A stretch of DNA of 47,301 bases, from NCBI RefSeq assembly GCF_011421595.1, contig NZ_WTLH01000017.1:1-47301 (forward strand), given 5' to 3'. This stretch comes from Streptomyces sp. YIM 98790. GTDB taxonomy: Bacteria; Actinomycetota; Actinomycetes; Streptomycetales; Streptomycetaceae. Shown here piece by piece: positions 1 to 15,192 of the stretch (position 1 is the stretch's first letter; the number at the start of each line of letters is the position of its first letter). A model generated the notes under the pieces. That model was not told where the DNA came from. It did not search any database and worked only from the letters and a program-made list of their open reading frames with translations. The translations under genes and the position numbers were made by a program.

Positions 1-555
1 GGGAGCGGCGGGCGGCGGCAGCGGCGCCCCGGCGGGCTCCTCCTCGGCCCGGGCCACCCGCGGCGGCACGGCGAGCTGCACCACGTCGGCGAGCGAGCCG
101 GCGTAGCGGTCGGCGACCGCGCGGCAGAGCCGCAGCAGCCCGGGGCCGAGCACCTCTTCGGTGGACAGGACCTGGGCGATCGGGGCGAGCACGCCGGGGA
201 AGTCGCTCTCGGCGGCACGCTCCACGATGAAGCCGTTGATCAGCCGGCCGCCCTCGCGGCGGCCGCCCCGCTCCCCGGCGCCGAAGCGGACCCGCACCCG
301 GACACCGGGCCGGGCCTGGCCGTCCATCGCGGCGGGCACGGCGTAGTCGAAGTAGCGGTCGAGGTGGAGCTGGCCCTTGTCGACCAGGACCCGGGCGACG
401 GGCAGCCGCTCGGCGAGCGGTGCCCCGCGCCAGGTGCGCGGGCGGGCGCGGGGCGCGGACTTCCTTCGGGCCGCCCGGATCAGCGAAAGCTGTTCGGCGC
501 CGCCCGCGCCCGGCTCTCCCTCCCCGGCGCTCCGGCCGCCTTCACCGCTGCTCAC
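1..555 (-). CDS. priA: Primosomal protein N' (PriA-like), N-terminal part only
   Basis: The reading frame entering from the left edge gives about 185 residues of the N-terminus of a PriA-family replication-restart protein. Recognisable stretches are RTWRG, LPVARVLVDKG, LHLDRYFDYAVP, RVRVRFGAGERGGRREGG and DRYAGSLADVVQLAVPPR, which form the 3' DNA-binding (3'BD) domain of PriA. The helicase and zinc-binding parts lie outside the window. Actinobacterial PriA proteins often lack helicase activity and are annotated as probable helicases; this cannot be judged here. The GTG at 555 is the chosen start, but no strong Shine-Dalgarno sequence is visible, so the start is uncertain by some codons. The gene lies downstream of metK in the same direction, separated by a hairpin. 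Confidence 0.85.
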   Translation of the reverse strand, partial: MSSGEGGRSAGEGEPGAGGAEQLSLIRAARRKSAPRARPRTWRGAPLAERLPVARVLVDKGQLHLDRYFDYAVPAAMDGQARPGVRVRVRFGAGERGGRREGGRLINGFIVERAAESDFPGVLAPIAQVLSTEEVLGPGLLRLCRAVADRYAGSLADVVQLAVPPRVARAEEEPAGAPLPPPAAP

Positions 556-636
556 CAGCCCAGTACACCAGACCGCGCCGACACCGCGGCCTCCCGGCGC
601 CGCCGGCGGCCCGGCGGAGTCCGGCGGGAACGCGGA

Positions 637-665
637 CAGCCGCCGGGCACGGAACCCGGCGGCTG
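637..665 (-). terminator. Hairpin downstream of metK
   Basis: An 11-bp perfect stem (CAGCCGCCGGG at 637-647 with CCCGGCGGCTG at 655-665) closes a 7-nt loop, 24 nt after the metK stop. There is no T-tract, as is usual for streptomycete terminators. It separates metK from priA. Confidence 0.5.
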
Positions 666-688
666 CGGCAGGCGGCGGAGGGGGCGGC

Positions 689-1897
689 CTACAGGCCGGC
701 GGCGCGGCGCAGGGCGTCGACCCGGTCGGTGGTCTCCCAGGTGAAGTCCGGCAGCTCACGGCCGAAGTGGCCGTAGGCGGCGGTCTGGGAGTAGATCGGC
801 CGCAGCAGGTCCAGGTCGCGGATGATGGCGGCCGGGCGCAGGTCGAAGACCTCGGAGATGGCCTTCTCGATCCGGTCCGTGGCGACCGCGGCGGTGCCGA
901 AGGTCTCCACGAACAGGCCCACCGGCTCGGCCTTGCCGATGGCGTAGGCGACCTGCACCTCGCAGCGGCGGGCCAGCCCGGCGGCGACCACGTTCTTGGC
1001 GACCCAGCGCATGGCGTAGGCGGCGGAGCGGTCCACCTTGGAGGGGTCCTTGCCGGAGAAGGCGCCGCCGCCGTGCCGGGCCATGCCGCCGTAGGTGTCG
1101 ATGATGATCTTCCGGCCGGTCAGCCCGGCGTCGCCCATCGGGCCGCCGATCTCGAACCGCCCGGTGGGGTTGACCAGCAGCCGGTAGTCCTCGGTGGACA
1201 GGCTGATGCCCTGCTCGGCCAGTGCGGCGAGCTCCGGCTCCACCACGAACTCCCGGATGTCCGGGGTGAGCAGCGAGTCCAGGTCGATGTCGGAGGCGTG
1301 CTGGCTGGACACCACCACGGTGTCGAGCCGCACCGGACGCTCGCCGTCGTACTCGATGGTGACCTGGGTCTTGCCGTCCGGCCGCAGGTAGGGGATGGTG
1401 CCGTTCTTCCGCGCCTCGGTGAGGCGGGCGGCCAGCCGGTGCGCCAGGGTGATCGGCAGCGGCATCAGCTCGGGGGTGTCGTCGCAGGCGTAGCCGAACA
1501 TCAGGCCCTGGTCACCGGCGCCCTGCCGGTCGAGTTCGTCGTCCTCGCCCTCGACCCGGGCCTCGTAGGCGGTGTCCACGCCCTGGGCGATGTCCGGCGA
1601 CTGCGCGCCGATCGACACCGAGACGCCGCAGGAGGCGCCGTCGAAGCCCTTCTTGGAGGAGTCGTAGCCGATGTCCAGGATCTTGCCGCGCACCAGTCCG
1701 GCGATGTCCGCGTATGCCTTGGTGGTGACCTCGCCGGCCACGTGCACCAGGCCGGTGGTGATCAGGGTCTCCACGGCGACCCGGGAGGACGGGTCCTCCT
1801 TGAGGAGGGCGTCGAGAATGGTGTCGCTGATCTGGTCGGCGATCTTGTCCGGGTGGCCCTCGGTCACGGATTCCGAGGTGAACAGACGGCGGGACAC
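689..1897 (-). CDS. metK: S-adenosylmethionine synthetase
   Basis: This 402-residue protein makes S-adenosylmethionine from methionine and ATP in the cytoplasm. The family signature near the N-terminus is clear ([21 protein letters not shown]), and GHPDK supplies a catalytic histidine. The glycine-rich loop [19 protein letters not shown] and the downstream segment with [15 protein letters not shown] are also present. Length matches the family (about 400). I chose GTG at 1897, giving [10 protein letters not shown], because AGGGAG lies about 8 nt upstream; an upstream in-frame start at 1987 would add an unlikely basic leader. The 167-nt leader before coaBC was inspected for a SAM riboswitch and none was recognised. 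SAM is also a differentiation signal in streptomycetes. Confidence 0.97.
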   Translation of the reverse strand: MSRRLFTSESVTEGHPDKIADQISDTILDALLKEDPSSRVAVETLITTGLVHVAGEVTTKAYADIAGLVRGKILDIGYDSSKKGFDGASCGVSVSIGAQSPDIAQGVDTAYEARVEGEDDELDRQGAGDQGLMFGYACDDTPELMPLPITLAHRLAARLTEARKNGTIPYLRPDGKTQVTIEYDGERPVRLDTVVVSSQHASDIDLDSLLTPDIREFVVEPELAALAEQGISLSTEDYRLLVNPTGRFEIGGPMGDAGLTGRKIIIDTYGGMARHGGGAFSGKDPSKVDRSAAYAMRWVAKNVVAAGLARRCEVQVAYAIGKAEPVGLFVETFGTAAVATDRIEKAISEVFDLRPAAIIRDLDLLRPIYSQTAAYGHFGRELPDFTWETTDRVDALRRAAGL

Positions 1898-2064
1898 GGC
1901 GCTCCCTGGGTTTGCAGCGGCTGCTGACTGACGAAGAGGAATGCACGGCCACGGTGTTCGGGCTCGACGGCCGTTCCCGGCCAGCATATCGGTCCGGACA
2001 CGTGCGCGGGCAGAGTCTGTCCGGTTACTGGGCGACCGGCCGGGCCGTGGGGATTCCGTGCAGG

Positions 2065-3339
2065 TCAGGCGGGGTGGGCCGAGTCCCAGCGGGCCACCAC
2101 GGCATCCCAGACCCGGTCGGCGAGCGCCTCCTTGGGGCCGTGCGGGACCATGATCTCCGGCCCCCGGGCGTCCAGGATGACGGCCTCGTTCTCCTCGGTG
2201 CCGAAGGCCAGCCGTTCCCCGACCTGGTTGACCACCAGCAGGTCACAGCCCTTGCGGGCCAGCTTGGCGCGGCCGTTGGCCAGCACGTCGTCGGTCTCGG
2301 CGGCGAAGCCGACCACGAGCTGCCCGGGGTCGGGCCGCCCGGCGGCGAGCCCGGCCAGGATGTCGGGGTTGCGGACCAGCCCGATCGGGTCCGGTTCCCG
2401 GTCGTCCCGCTTCTTGATCTTGCTGCCGGAGCGGTCCGCGGGCCGGAAGTCGGCCACGGCCGCGGCCATCACCACGGCGTCGGCGCCCCGGGCGGCCCCG
2501 GTGACCGCCCGGCGCAGCTCCTCGGCGGTGCCGACCCGGATCACCTCGGCGCCGGCCGGATCGGGCAGCTCGGTGTTGGCGGCGACCAGGGTGACCCGGG
2601 CACCGCGCGCCAGCGCGGTACGGGCCAGGGCGTACCCCTGCTTGCCGGAGGAGCGGTTGCCCAGATAGCGCACCGGGTCCAGCGGCTCGCGGGTGCCCCC
2701 GGCGCTGATCACCACATGGCGGCCGGCCAGATCCTGCTCGGCGGCGCGCGGCCCGCGGGCCAGCACCCGGCGGCAGAACGCGAACAGGGCCTCCGGCTCG
2801 GGGAGCCGGCCCTTGCCGGTGTCCGCCCCGGTCAGCCGGCCCACGGCGGGCTCGATCACCAGGGCGCCGCGGCGGCGCAGCGCGGCGACGTTCTCCCGGG
2901 TGGCCGGATGCTCCCACATCTCGGTGTGCATGGCGGGTGCGTAGACCACCGGGCAGCGGGCGGTGAGCAGGGTGTTGGTCAGCAGGTCGTCGGCCAGGCC
3001 GTGGGCGGCCCGGGCCAGCAGGTCGGCGGTGGCGGGGGCCACCACCACCAGGTCGGCGTGGCGGCCGATGCGGACGTGCGGCACCTCGTGGACGGACTGC
3101 CACACCTCGGTGGCGACGGGCCGGCCGGACAGCGCCGACCAGGTGGCCTCGCCGACGAAGTTCAGGGCGGCGGCGGTGGGCACCACGGTGACCGCGTGCC
3201 CGGACTCGGTGAACCGCCGCAGCAGCTCGCAGGCCTTGTAGGCGGCGATGCCGCCGCTCACGCCGAGCACCACCTCGGGACGGCCGCCCGGCCGTGCGGG
3301 GCCGCCCGGCTCGGCCGGCAGGGCCGCGGGTTCTGCCAC
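2065..3339 (-). CDS. coaBC: Bifunctional phosphopantothenoylcysteine decarboxylase/phosphopantothenate-cysteine ligase
   Basis: This 424-residue two-domain enzyme catalyses two successive steps of coenzyme A synthesis: joining 4'-phosphopantothenate to cysteine, then decarboxylating the product. The N-terminal flavoprotein (CoaC) half shows [35 protein letters not shown] and PAMHTEMW. The C-terminal CoaB half shows [21 protein letters not shown], the AAAVADFRP segment and the KIKK lysine motif. The GTG start lies 7 nt after the rpoZ stop, so the two are probably cotranscribed. This rpoZ-coaBC adjacency is common in actinobacteria. Nothing is truncated. Confidence 0.96.
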   Translation of the reverse strand: MAEPAALPAEPGGPARPGGRPEVVLGVSGGIAAYKACELLRRFTESGHAVTVVPTAAALNFVGEATWSALSGRPVATEVWQSVHEVPHVRIGRHADLVVVAPATADLLARAAHGLADDLLTNTLLTARCPVVYAPAMHTEMWEHPATRENVAALRRRGALVIEPAVGRLTGADTGKGRLPEPEALFAFCRRVLARGPRAAEQDLAGRHVVISAGGTREPLDPVRYLGNRSSGKQGYALARTALARGARVTLVAANTELPDPAGAEVIRVGTAEELRRAVTGAARGADAVVMAAAVADFRPADRSGSKIKKRDDREPDPIGLVRNPDILAGLAAGRPDPGQLVVGFAAETDDVLANGRAKLARKGCDLLVVNQVGERLAFGTEENEAVILDARGPEIMVPHGPKEALADRVWDAVVARWDSAHPA

Positions 3340-3346
3340 GGACCGG

Positions 3347-3619
3347 CTACTCGGTCGGGCCGTCGATGGCCTCGGCGGTCAGCAGACCGGCGTTGATCTC
3401 GCGCAGCGAAATGGAGAGCGGCTTCTCGTGCACGTGGGTGTCCACCAGGGGGCCGACGTACTCCAGGAGGCCCTCGCCGAGCTGCGAGTAGTACGCGTTG
3501 ATCTGGCGGGCGCGCTTGGCGGCGTAGATCACCAGGCTGTACTTCGAGTCGGTGGCCTCAAGCAGCTCGTCGATCGGAGGGTTGATGATGCCCTCCGGCG
3601 GGGCGATGGACGAGGACAC
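3347..3619 (-). CDS. rpoZ: RNA polymerase omega subunit
   Basis: The 90-residue omega subunit helps assemble and stabilise RNA polymerase by chaperoning beta-prime. The conserved core is visible ([28 protein letters not shown], split across a helix-rich region), followed by the actinobacterial tail. The GTG start at 3619 ([10 protein letters not shown]) is supported by GGAGG 6 nt upstream; the longer open frame upstream is overlap with gmk. It lies 44 nt after gmk, and the gmk-rpoZ pairing is widespread in bacteria. Omega can form part of a ppGpp site in proteobacteria; that role is not assumed here. relA lies 34 kb away. Confidence 0.96.
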   Translation of the reverse strand: MSSSIAPPEGIINPPIDELLEATDSKYSLVIYAAKRARQINAYYSQLGEGLLEYVGPLVDTHVHEKPLSISLREINAGLLTAEAIDGPTE

Positions 3620-3663
3620 GCGCTGCCTCCGAATGGGGTTGTGAACGGTGATCGGGCAAAAGA

Positions 3664-4257
3664 TCAGGACAGACTCATCAAGGCTAGCAGCTCGGCGACC
3701 ACGGCCTCGACGGAGGTGTTGACCAGGGTCAGGTCGAACTCCGACTCGGCGGCCAGCTCCACCCGGGCGGCGTCCAGCCGGCGCCGGATGACCTCCGGGG
3801 CCTCGGTGCCCCGCCCGGTGAGCCGGCGCACCAGCTCCTCCCAGGACGGCGGCGCGAGGAAGACCAGCCGGGCGTCGGGCATGGCCTCGCGCACCTGCCG
3901 GGCGCCCTGGAGGTCGATCTCCAGCAGCACCGGCTCGCCCGCCTCCAGCCGGTCCAGGACAGGCCGACGGGGAGTGCCGTAGCGGTTGCCGGCGAACTCG
4001 GCCCACTCCAGCAGCTCCCCGTTGGCGATGAGCTTGTCGAACTCCTCGTCCTCGACGAAGAAGTACTGCACACCGTGCCGCTCGCCCGGGCGTGGTCTCC
4101 GCGTGGTGGCCGATACCGAGAGCCAGACCTCGGGATGGGCCTTGCGGAGGTGCGCGACGACCGTGCTCTTGCCGACCCCGGAGGGACCGGAGAGCACGGT
4201 CAGTCGCGGACGACCGGCCGGTGTTGCGGGGGCCGCCCCCCGGGATGCACCACTCAT
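3664..4257 (-). CDS. gmk: Guanylate kinase
   Basis: This 197-residue kinase phosphorylates GMP to GDP with ATP. It has the P-loop [14 protein letters not shown] near residue 25, the GMP-binding segment [11 protein letters not shown] and downstream HGVQYFFV, and the LID-region [16 protein letters not shown]. The ATG at 4257 gives a short 20-residue Ala/Pro-rich leader typical of streptomycete Gmk. It is 37 nt after mihF, so a mihF-gmk-rpoZ-coaBC transcript is likely. A GATAAT hexamer just upstream of the ATG could be an extra -10 box, but no matching -35 is visible. Confidence 0.96.
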   Translation of the reverse strand: MSGASRGAAPATPAGRPRLTVLSGPSGVGKSTVVAHLRKAHPEVWLSVSATTRRPRPGERHGVQYFFVEDEEFDKLIANGELLEWAEFAGNRYGTPRRPVLDRLEAGEPVLLEIDLQGARQVREAMPDARLVFLAPPSWEELVRRLTGRGTEAPEVIRRRLDAARVELAAESEFDLTLVNTSVEAVVAELLALMSLS

Positions 4258-4294
4258 GCGGTGATTATCCCGGCTACCCGCCGCGCCGAGAAAT

Positions 4295-4618
4295 TCAGGA
4301 GGAGCCGGCCCCGAATTCACGCTCAAGCGCCGCGATCTGGTTGGAGCCGAGTCCGCGGACTCGCCGGCTCTCGGAGATGCCGATCCGCTCCATGATCTGC
4401 TTGGCCCGGACCTTGCCCACACCGGGCATGGACTCGAGCAGGGCGGAGACCTTCATCTTGCCGATGACATCGTTCTCCTGGCCCTGCTTGATCACCTCGT
4501 GGAGCGAGGCGCCGGAGTGCTTGAGCCGATTCTTGACCTCGGCGCGCTCCCGGCGAGCCGCGGCGGCCTTTTCGAGCGCGGCAGCGCGCTGTTCAGGGGT
4601 AAGGGGCGGAAGAGCCAC
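4295..4618 (-). CDS. mihF: Actinobacterial integration host factor (sIHF/MihF)
   Basis: This 107-residue basic protein belongs to the actinobacteria-specific IHF family, which is unrelated in fold to enterobacterial IHF. It binds DNA non-specifically and influences nucleoid compaction, topology and sporulation in Streptomyces. The family helix-two-turns-helix is visible as [19 protein letters not shown] near residues 63-81, followed by [19 protein letters not shown]. The N-terminal helix is Ala/Arg/Glu-rich. The GTG start is supported by GAGGTGA about 10 nt upstream. It is the first gene of the gmk-rpoZ-coaBC group and has a promoter-like sequence upstream. Confidence 0.95.
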   Translation of the reverse strand: MALPPLTPEQRAAALEKAAAARRERAEVKNRLKHSGASLHEVIKQGQENDVIGKMKVSALLESMPGVGKVRAKQIMERIGISESRRVRGLGSNQIAALEREFGAGSS

Positions 4619-4666
4619 GCCTACGTCACCTCAGGTGTCGAACTGTCGGATACGGATGTGGTGAGG

Positions 4667-4696
4667 AACCTAACGGCCCCGCACCCGGCGGAGCAA
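4667..4696 (-). promoter_or_regulatory. Candidate promoter of mihF
   Basis: On the minus strand, TTGCTC (4691-4696) is separated by 18 nt from TAGGTT (4667-4672). Both resemble the streptomycete principal-sigma consensus. The predicted start would leave a leader of about 40 nt before the mihF GTG. Confidence 0.45.
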
Positions 4697-4840
4697 CATG
4701 CAACGCGCCCTGCAACTCCGCTCTCGTCGGAGACTAGCGGCCCAACGCGCCACAGTCAGCGAGATCAGCCGAAAACTCCTGGTCAGCCTCTACTGAAAGG
4801 GACATTCCCGGACAAAACCATGGCCGTTTTCGGTCCGGAA

Positions 4841-4862
4841 TCCTTCCCTCCGGCGGGAAGGA
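4841..4862 (-). terminator. Hairpin after the pyr operon
   Basis: An 8-bp perfect stem (TCCTTCCC/GGGAAGGA) with a 6-nt loop lies 56 nt downstream of the pyrF stop, the last gene of the pyr operon. No T-tract follows, so termination is inferred from position. Confidence 0.4.
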
Positions 4863-4917
4863 GAGCCGGGGCCGGCCGCTCACACGCCCGGCGCGCGGGC
4901 CGGCAAGGGCGTCCGGC

Positions 4918-5810
4918 TCACCTTTCCGACACCCGTTCCCGGCCGTCCAGCGCCGCCGCCAGCCGCTCCGACTCCTCCCGGACGGCCTGGCGCAGTCCCT
5001 CCGCCGAGGGGCCCCGGCTCAGCACCCCGCGGCTGACCGAGGGCAGCACCCGGTGCACGGCGGCACCGAACAGCCGCGGCAGGTCCGCGGCGGTGGCCCC
5101 CTGGGCGCCCAGCCCGGGCGCCAGCAGCGGCCCGCCCATGTCCAGGTCCACCCCGGCCTCGGCCAGGGTGGCGCCGACCACCGCGCCGAAGGAGCCCAGC
5201 GGCTCCGGGCCCCGGTTCTCCTCGGCGAGATGGTCCAGGATCACCTGGGCGACCGGACGGCCGCCGACGGCGGTGGCCCGCTGCACCTCGGGGCCCTCCG
5301 GGTTGGAGGTCAGGGCCAGCACGAAGACCCCGCCGCCGAAGCGCCGGGCGGCGTCCAGGGCGGGCCGCAGCGAGCCGAATCCCAGGAAGGGGCTGACCGT
5401 GACGGCGTCGGAGCACAGCGGGCTGCCCGGGGTGAGGAAGGCGTCGGCGTAGGCGGCCATGGTGGAGCCGATGTCGCCGCGCTTGGCATCGGTCAGCACC
5501 AGCGCGCCGGCCGAACGGGCGTCGGCGATGGCGCGCTCCAGCACCGCCAGGCCCCGCGAGCCGTGGCGCTCGAAGAAGGCGGCCTGCGGCTTGAGCACCG
5601 AGACCCGGTCGGCCAGGGCCTCCACCACGGTGCGGGTGAAGCGCTCCAGGCCGGCCACGTCGTCGTCCAGGCCCCAGCCGGCCAGCAGCGAGGCGTGCGG
5701 GTCGATGCCCACGCAGAGCGGGCCACGGGTTCCCATGGCCCGCCGCAGCCGGGCCCCGAACGGCTCGGGCGCGCCGGAGGTGCTGCCGGGAACGCCTCCG
5801 GGAGTGCCGG

Positions 5811-5814
<4 letters not shown>
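4918..5814 (-). CDS. pyrF: Orotidine 5'-phosphate decarboxylase (type 2)
   Basis: This 298-residue enzyme catalyses the last step of UMP synthesis, decarboxylation of OMP. The catalytic signature LTDAKRGDIGSTMAAY is intact, carrying the Lys-Asp pairs of the OMPDC active site. PLCVGIDPHASLL near residue 33 and QGATAADL near the C-terminus are further family marks. Its length and motif spacing fit the longer type 2 (actinobacterial/myxobacterial) group rather than the 230-residue type 1 enzymes. Its ATG overlaps the pyrD stop in an ATGA, which implies translational coupling. It is the final gene of the pyr operon. Confidence 0.95.
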
Positions 5815-6956
<1,142 letters not shown>

Positions 6957-6957
6957 G

Positions 6958-10261
<3,304 letters not shown>

Positions 10262-10278
<17 letters not shown>

Positions 10279-11422
10279 GGTGGGCCTCCATCAGCGAAAC
10301 GAAGCGGTCGAACAGGTAGGCGGCGTCGTGCGGTCCGGCCGCCGCCTCGGGGTGGTACTGGACGCTGAACGCGGGCCGGTCCAGCAGCCGCAGGCCCTCC
10401 ACCACGTTGTCGTTGAGGCAGACGTGGCTGACCTCGACCCGGCCGTAGGGGGTGTCGGTGGCGCCGTCCAGCGGGGCGTCCACCGCGAAGCCGTGGTTGT
10501 GCGCGGTGACCTCCACCTTGCCGGTGGTGCGGTCCTGCACCGGCTGGTTGATGCCGCGGTGCCCGTACTTCAGCTTGTAGGTGCCGAAGCCGAGCGCCCG
10601 GCCGAGGATCTGGTTGCCGAAGCAGATGCCGAACAGCGGGGTACGGCGCTCCAGCACGCCGCGCATCAGCTCCACGGCGTGCTCCGCGGCGGCCGGGTCG
10701 CCGGGGCCGTTGGAGAAGAACACGCCGTCGGGCCGGACGGCCTCGATGTCCGCGGCGGTGGCGGTGGCGGGCAGCACGTGCACCTCGATGCCGCGCTCGG
10801 CCATCCGGTGCGGGGTCATGCCCTTGATGCCCAGGTCCACGGCGGCCACGGTGAACCGCTTCTCCCCGAGGGCCGGGACGGTGTACGGCTCGGTGGTGGC
10901 CACCTCGGCGGCCAGGTCGGCGCCCTTCATCGGCGGCACGGCCCGCACCCGGGCCAGCAGCTCCTCGTGGCGGTCGATCGCCGGGCCGGAGAAGATGCCG
11001 ACCCGCATGGCGCCGCGCTCGCGCAGATGGCGGGTGAGGGCGCGGGTGTCGATGCCGCTGATGCCGACCACGCCCTGGGCGGTCAGCTCCTCCTCCAGGC
11101 CGCGCCGGGCGCGCCAGTTGGAGGAGACCCGGGCCGGGTCGCGCACCACGTAGCCGGCCACCCAGATGCGGCGGGATTCGGGGTCCTCGTCGTTGACGCC
11201 GGTGTTGCCGATGTGCGGGGCGGTCATCACGACCACCTGGCGGTGGTAGGAGGGGTCGGTGAGGGTCTCCTGGTAGCCGGTCATGCCGGTGGAGAACACG
11301 GCCTCGCCGAAGGTCTCCCCCACGGCCCCGTAGGCGCGGCCGCGGAAGGTGCGGCCGTCCTCCAGGACCAGTACGGCGGCAGGGCGTCCGCCGCCGGCGG
11401 GGTTCGTCGCAGCGGTGGTCAT
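10262..11422 (-). CDS. carA: Carbamoyl phosphate synthase small (glutaminase) subunit
   Basis: This 386-residue subunit hydrolyses glutamine and feeds ammonia to CarB. The N-terminal CPSase small domain shows [22 protein letters not shown] and [16 protein letters not shown]. The C-terminal class I glutamine amidotransferase domain carries FFSNGPGDP, the nucleophile-cysteine motif FGICFGNQ and the His-Glu element SVQYHPEA. I took the ATG at 11422, which begins [12 protein letters not shown], because it overlaps the stop of the upstream membrane gene in an ATGA. Confidence 0.97.
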
Positions 11423-12075
11423 GGTGTGCCTTCCTGGTGGTGCTGTCCGGCCGCGGGCCGGCCGTCGCGCTGCCGCGCGGCCCGCGGTGCGGTCGTGCCG
11501 GGCGGGCCGGCCGTGCTGCCGGCCTGCCGCCCGGCGAGGGCGGTGAGGGCGTCCACCCAGCCGGGGTGCTGGGCGGCCCGGTCGGAGCGGAAGCCGGAGT
11601 CCAGCAGCCGGCCGCCGTGCTCCCAGGTGATCACCAGCAGCGCGTTCTCGGTGAGCACCTTGCCGGCGATGGCCTTGTCCAGGCGTGCGCCGCGCAGCCG
11701 GGAGGCGGGGATGAAGAAGTCCTGCGCGCCGGGCCGGTCGACCCGGACCCCGCCCTCGGTGAGGGTCAGCTCGGCCCGGCTGCGCACGCCGAGGCCGTGG
11801 GCGACGATCCGGTCCAGCCACTGCCCGGCGGTGGTGGTGCCGTGGTAGCGCCCGGCCAGCCGCAGCCGGCCGTCGTCCGGGCCGGGGGCCGCCGCCTCGG
11901 GTGGGGCGGGCAGCGCGGGCAGATCGGACTGGAGCAGGCCCCGCCACTGCCAGCCCTGCCGCATCAGCCAGTAGACCAGGACCACGACCAGGGCCAGCCC
12001 GATCGTCCAGGCCAGGTAGCCGGGCCAGGCGGCCCCGCCCGTCCCGGCGGCGGCGGCGGTGATGCCCGCGCTCAT
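11419..12075 (-). CDS. Membrane-anchored PH-like-domain protein inside the pyr operon
   Basis: This 218-residue protein has one strong transmembrane segment near residues 20-40 ([19 protein letters not shown]), then a Pro/Ala-rich linker and a roughly 110-residue beta-rich domain ([54 protein letters not shown]), and a low-complexity tail. Proteins of this type are usually annotated as PH-like or hypothetical membrane proteins. Its ATG overlaps the pyrC stop by 4 nt and its stop overlaps the carA ATG by 4 nt, so it is translated with the pathway enzymes. I recall the same placement in other Streptomyces. Function is unknown; tethering pathway enzymes to the membrane near PyrD is speculation. 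Confidence 0.85.
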   Translation of the reverse strand: MSAGITAAAAGTGGAAWPGYLAWTIGLALVVVLVYWLMRQGWQWRGLLQSDLPALPAPPEAAAPGPDDGRLRLAGRYHGTTTAGQWLDRIVAHGLGVRSRAELTLTEGGVRVDRPGAQDFFIPASRLRGARLDKAIAGKVLTENALLVITWEHGGRLLDSGFRSDRAAQHPGWVDALTALAGRQAGSTAGPPGTTAPRAARQRDGRPAAGQHHQEGTP

Positions 12076-13385
12076 GCCGCGGCTCCGTCCGTCAGGGCGC
12101 CGTCGGACACCGTGGCGCGGCCGCGCAGGAAGGTGTGGGTGACCCGGCCGGGCAGCTCCATCCCCCGGTACGGGGTGTTGCGGCTGCGCGAGGCGAACGC
12201 CGAGGGCTCCACCGGCGAGCGGTGGCCGGGGTCCCACAGGGTGAGGTTGGCGGGCTCCCCGGCGGCGACCGGGCGGCCCTGTCCGGGCAGCCGGCCGATA
12301 CGGGCGGGCCGGAAGGACATCCGCTCGGCGACCCCCGCCCAGTCCAGCAGCCCGGTGTCCACCATGGCGTGCTGCACCACGGACAGCGCGGTCTCCAGCC
12401 CGACCATGCCCATGGCCGCCGCGGCCCATTCGCAGTCCTTGTCCTCCTGCGGGTGCGGGGCATGGTCGGTGGCCACCACGTCGATGGTGCCGTCGGCCAG
12501 CGCCTCCCGCAGGGCCCGCACGTCCGCCTCGGTGCGCAGCGGCGGGTTGACCTTGTAGACCGGGTCGTAGGACCGCACCAGTTCGTCGGTGAGCAGCAGG
12601 TGGTGCGGGGTGACCTCGGCGGTCACCGGCATGCCCCGGGACTTGGCCCAGCGGACGATCTCCACCGAGCCGGCGGTGGACAGGTGGCAGATGTGCACCC
12701 GGGAGCCGACGTGGGCGGCGAGCAGCACGTCCCGGGCGATGACCGATTCCTCGGCCACCGCGGGCCAGCCGGCCAGGCCGAGTTCGGCGGAGACCGGGCC
12801 CTCGTTCATCTGGGCGCCCTCGGTGAGCCGGGGCTCCTGGGCGTGCTGGGCGATCACCCCGTCGAAGGCCTTCACGTACTCCAGCGCGCGCCGCATGATC
12901 ACCGCGTCGTCCACGCACTTGCCGTCGTCGGAGAAGACGGTGACGGCGGCGGCCGACTCGTGCATGGCGCCGAGTTCGGCGAGCTGCTTGCCCTCCAGCC
13001 CGACGGTGACCGCGCCGACCGGCTGGACGTCGCAGTATCCGGCCTCCCGGCCCAGCCGCCAGACCTGCTCCACCACACCGGCGGTGTCGGCGACCGGGAA
13101 GGTGTTGGCCATGGCGTGCACCGCGGTGTAGCCGCCGCGGGCGGCGGCCCGGGTGCCGGTGCGCACGGTCTCGGAGTCCTCCCGGCCGGGCTCGCGCAGA
13201 TGGGTGTGCAGGTCCACCAGGCCGGGCAGCAGGATCCGGCCCGCCGCCTCGATCACCGTGGCGCCGTCCGCCCGGGCCGCGGTGTCCGGGCCGTCGCCGA
13301 CGGCGGCGACGGTCCCGTCCTCGATCAGCACGTCCTGCGGTTCCCCGCCCAGGACCCGGGCGCCGCGGATCAGCGTCTTGCTCAT
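12072..13385 (-). CDS. pyrC: Dihydroorotase (class I)
   Basis: This 437-residue zinc amidohydrolase cyclises carbamoyl aspartate to dihydroorotate. The first metal-binding motif [14 protein letters not shown] is intact, as are [19 protein letters not shown] and the catalytic [12 protein letters not shown]. The carboxylated-lysine role, where present, would fall in the [12 protein letters not shown] region; this assignment is uncertain because some class I enzymes lack that lysine. The ATG lies just past the pyrB stop (1-nt gap), and the stop overlaps the membrane gene. It is the third gene of the pyr operon. Confidence 0.96.
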   Translation of the reverse strand: MSKTLIRGARVLGGEPQDVLIEDGTVAAVGDGPDTAARADGATVIEAAGRILLPGLVDLHTHLREPGREDSETVRTGTRAAARGGYTAVHAMANTFPVADTAGVVEQVWRLGREAGYCDVQPVGAVTVGLEGKQLAELGAMHESAAAVTVFSDDGKCVDDAVIMRRALEYVKAFDGVIAQHAQEPRLTEGAQMNEGPVSAELGLAGWPAVAEESVIARDVLLAAHVGSRVHICHLSTAGSVEIVRWAKSRGMPVTAEVTPHHLLLTDELVRSYDPVYKVNPPLRTEADVRALREALADGTIDVVATDHAPHPQEDKDCEWAAAAMGMVGLETALSVVQHAMVDTGLLDWAGVAERMSFRPARIGRLPGQGRPVAAGEPANLTLWDPGHRSPVEPSAFASRSRNTPYRGMELPGRVTHTFLRGRATVSDGALTDGAAA

Positions 13386-13386
13386 G

Positions 13387-14394
13387 TCAGTGGTTCTCCT
13401 CGGTGCGGGGGCGGGCGGCCGGCGGCTCGGCGGGGGCCTGCCCGGCGGGCGGCTGGGCCCCGCCGAGCAGCAGGTACAGCACGGCCATCCGGACGGACAC
13501 CCCGGCGGTGACCTGCTCGACCGCGGTGCAGCGGGGCGAGTCGGCCACCTCCGCGGTGATCTCCATGCCGCGGTTCATCGGGCCCGGGTGCATCACGACG
13601 GCGTGGCCGGGCATCCGGGCCATCCGGGCGGCGTCCAGGCCGTAGCGGCGGGCGTATTCGCGCTCGGTGGGGAAGAAGGCGCCACCCATGCGTTCCCGCT
13701 GGACCCGCAGCATCATCACCGCGTCGCTCTTGGGCAGGACGGCGTCGAGGTCGTAGGAGATCTCGCAGGGCCAGTTCTCCGCGCCGACCGGGAACAGGGT
13801 GGGCGGGCCGACCAGGGTGACCTCGGCGCCCAGGGTGGCCAGCAGGCCGACGTTGGAGCGGGCCACCCGGCTGTGCAGGATGTCGCCGGTGATGGTGATG
13901 CGCCGGCCGGACAGGTCGCGGCCCAGTCCTCCGTCCGGGCCGAGCAGCCGGCGGCGCATGGTGAAGGCGTCCAGCAGCGCCTGGGTGGGGTGCTGGTGGG
14001 TGCCGTCACCGGCGTTGATCACGGCGGCGTCGATCCAGCCGGAGGTGGCCAGCCGGTAGGGGGCGCCGGAGGCGCCGTGCCGGACGATCACGGCGTCGGC
14101 GCCCATGGCCTCCAGGGTCTGCGCGGTGTCCTTGAGGGATTCCCCCTTGGAGACCGAGGAGCCCTTGGCGGAGAAGTTGATGACGTCGGCGGAGAGCCGC
14201 TTGGCGGCGGCCTCGAAGGAGATGCGGGTGCGCGTGGAGTCCTCGAAGAAGAGGGTGACCACGGTGCGCCCGCGCAGGGTCGGGAGCTTCTTCATCGGCC
14301 GGTCGGAGAGCCTGGCGAGTTCCTCGGCGGTGTCGAGAATCAGCACGGCGTCGTCGCGGGTCAGGTCGGCGGCCGAGATGAGATGGCGCTTCAT
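13387..14394 (-). CDS. pyrB: Aspartate carbamoyltransferase catalytic subunit
   Basis: This 335-residue enzyme condenses carbamoyl phosphate with aspartate. The carbamoyl-phosphate loop [13 protein letters not shown], the 80s-type loop [15 protein letters not shown] and the sites [14 protein letters not shown] and HPGPMNRG are all present. A 25-residue Pro/Ala/Glu tail ([16 protein letters not shown]) extends past the usual end at [10 protein letters not shown]. No pyrI regulatory subunit is nearby, as expected for actinobacteria. It is separated from pyrR by 118 nt of extremely GC-rich DNA. Confidence 0.96.
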   Translation of the reverse strand: MKRHLISAADLTRDDAVLILDTAEELARLSDRPMKKLPTLRGRTVVTLFFEDSTRTRISFEAAAKRLSADVINFSAKGSSVSKGESLKDTAQTLEAMGADAVIVRHGASGAPYRLATSGWIDAAVINAGDGTHQHPTQALLDAFTMRRRLLGPDGGLGRDLSGRRITITGDILHSRVARSNVGLLATLGAEVTLVGPPTLFPVGAENWPCEISYDLDAVLPKSDAVMMLRVQRERMGGAFFPTEREYARRYGLDAARMARMPGHAVVMHPGPMNRGMEITAEVADSPRCTAVEQVTAGVSVRMAVLYLLLGGAQPPAGQAPAEPPAARPRTEENH

Positions 14395-14512
14395 CGTTGC
14401 CTTCGGTGTGCCTTGGGGCCTTGGATGCGTGCGGGCGTGGGACGGGGCGGGTGCGGGCAGGCGCGGGTGCCCCGGCGGGACCGCCCGGGGGCGGGCCGCG
14501 GGGCGTGCGGGG

Positions 14513-15150
<638 letters not shown>

Positions 15151-15168
15151 TTAAAGGACGTCTGGAAA

Positions 15169-15192
15169 ACCGTCCGGGACACCGCGGACGGT
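15169..15192 (-). promoter_or_regulatory. Terminator-like hairpin in the pyr leader
   Basis: An 8-bp perfect inverted repeat (ACCGTCCG/CGGACGGT) with an 8-nt loop is followed on the pyrR strand by TTTTCC, resembling an intrinsic terminator. It lies 57 nt before the pyrR ATG and upstream of the PyrR-binding loop. It could be an attenuator, a transcript-insulating element or a protein-binding palindrome. Confidence 0.45.

Larger units (their letters stand above)
4619..4917. other. Intergenic region between pyrF and mihF
   Basis: This 299-bp gap holds the end-of-operon hairpin of the pyr operon at 4841-4862 and the mihF promoter candidate at 4667-4696. No small ORF with a convincing ribosome-binding site was seen. 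The middle part (about 4700-4840) is less GC-rich than its neighbours, which fits regulatory DNA. Confidence 0.6.

Noticed and set aside
1898..2064. SAM riboswitch in the metK leader
   Set aside because: The 167-nt leader shows no recognisable SAM-I, SAM-II or SAM-IV core pairing by eye; a covariance-model search would be needed to claim one.
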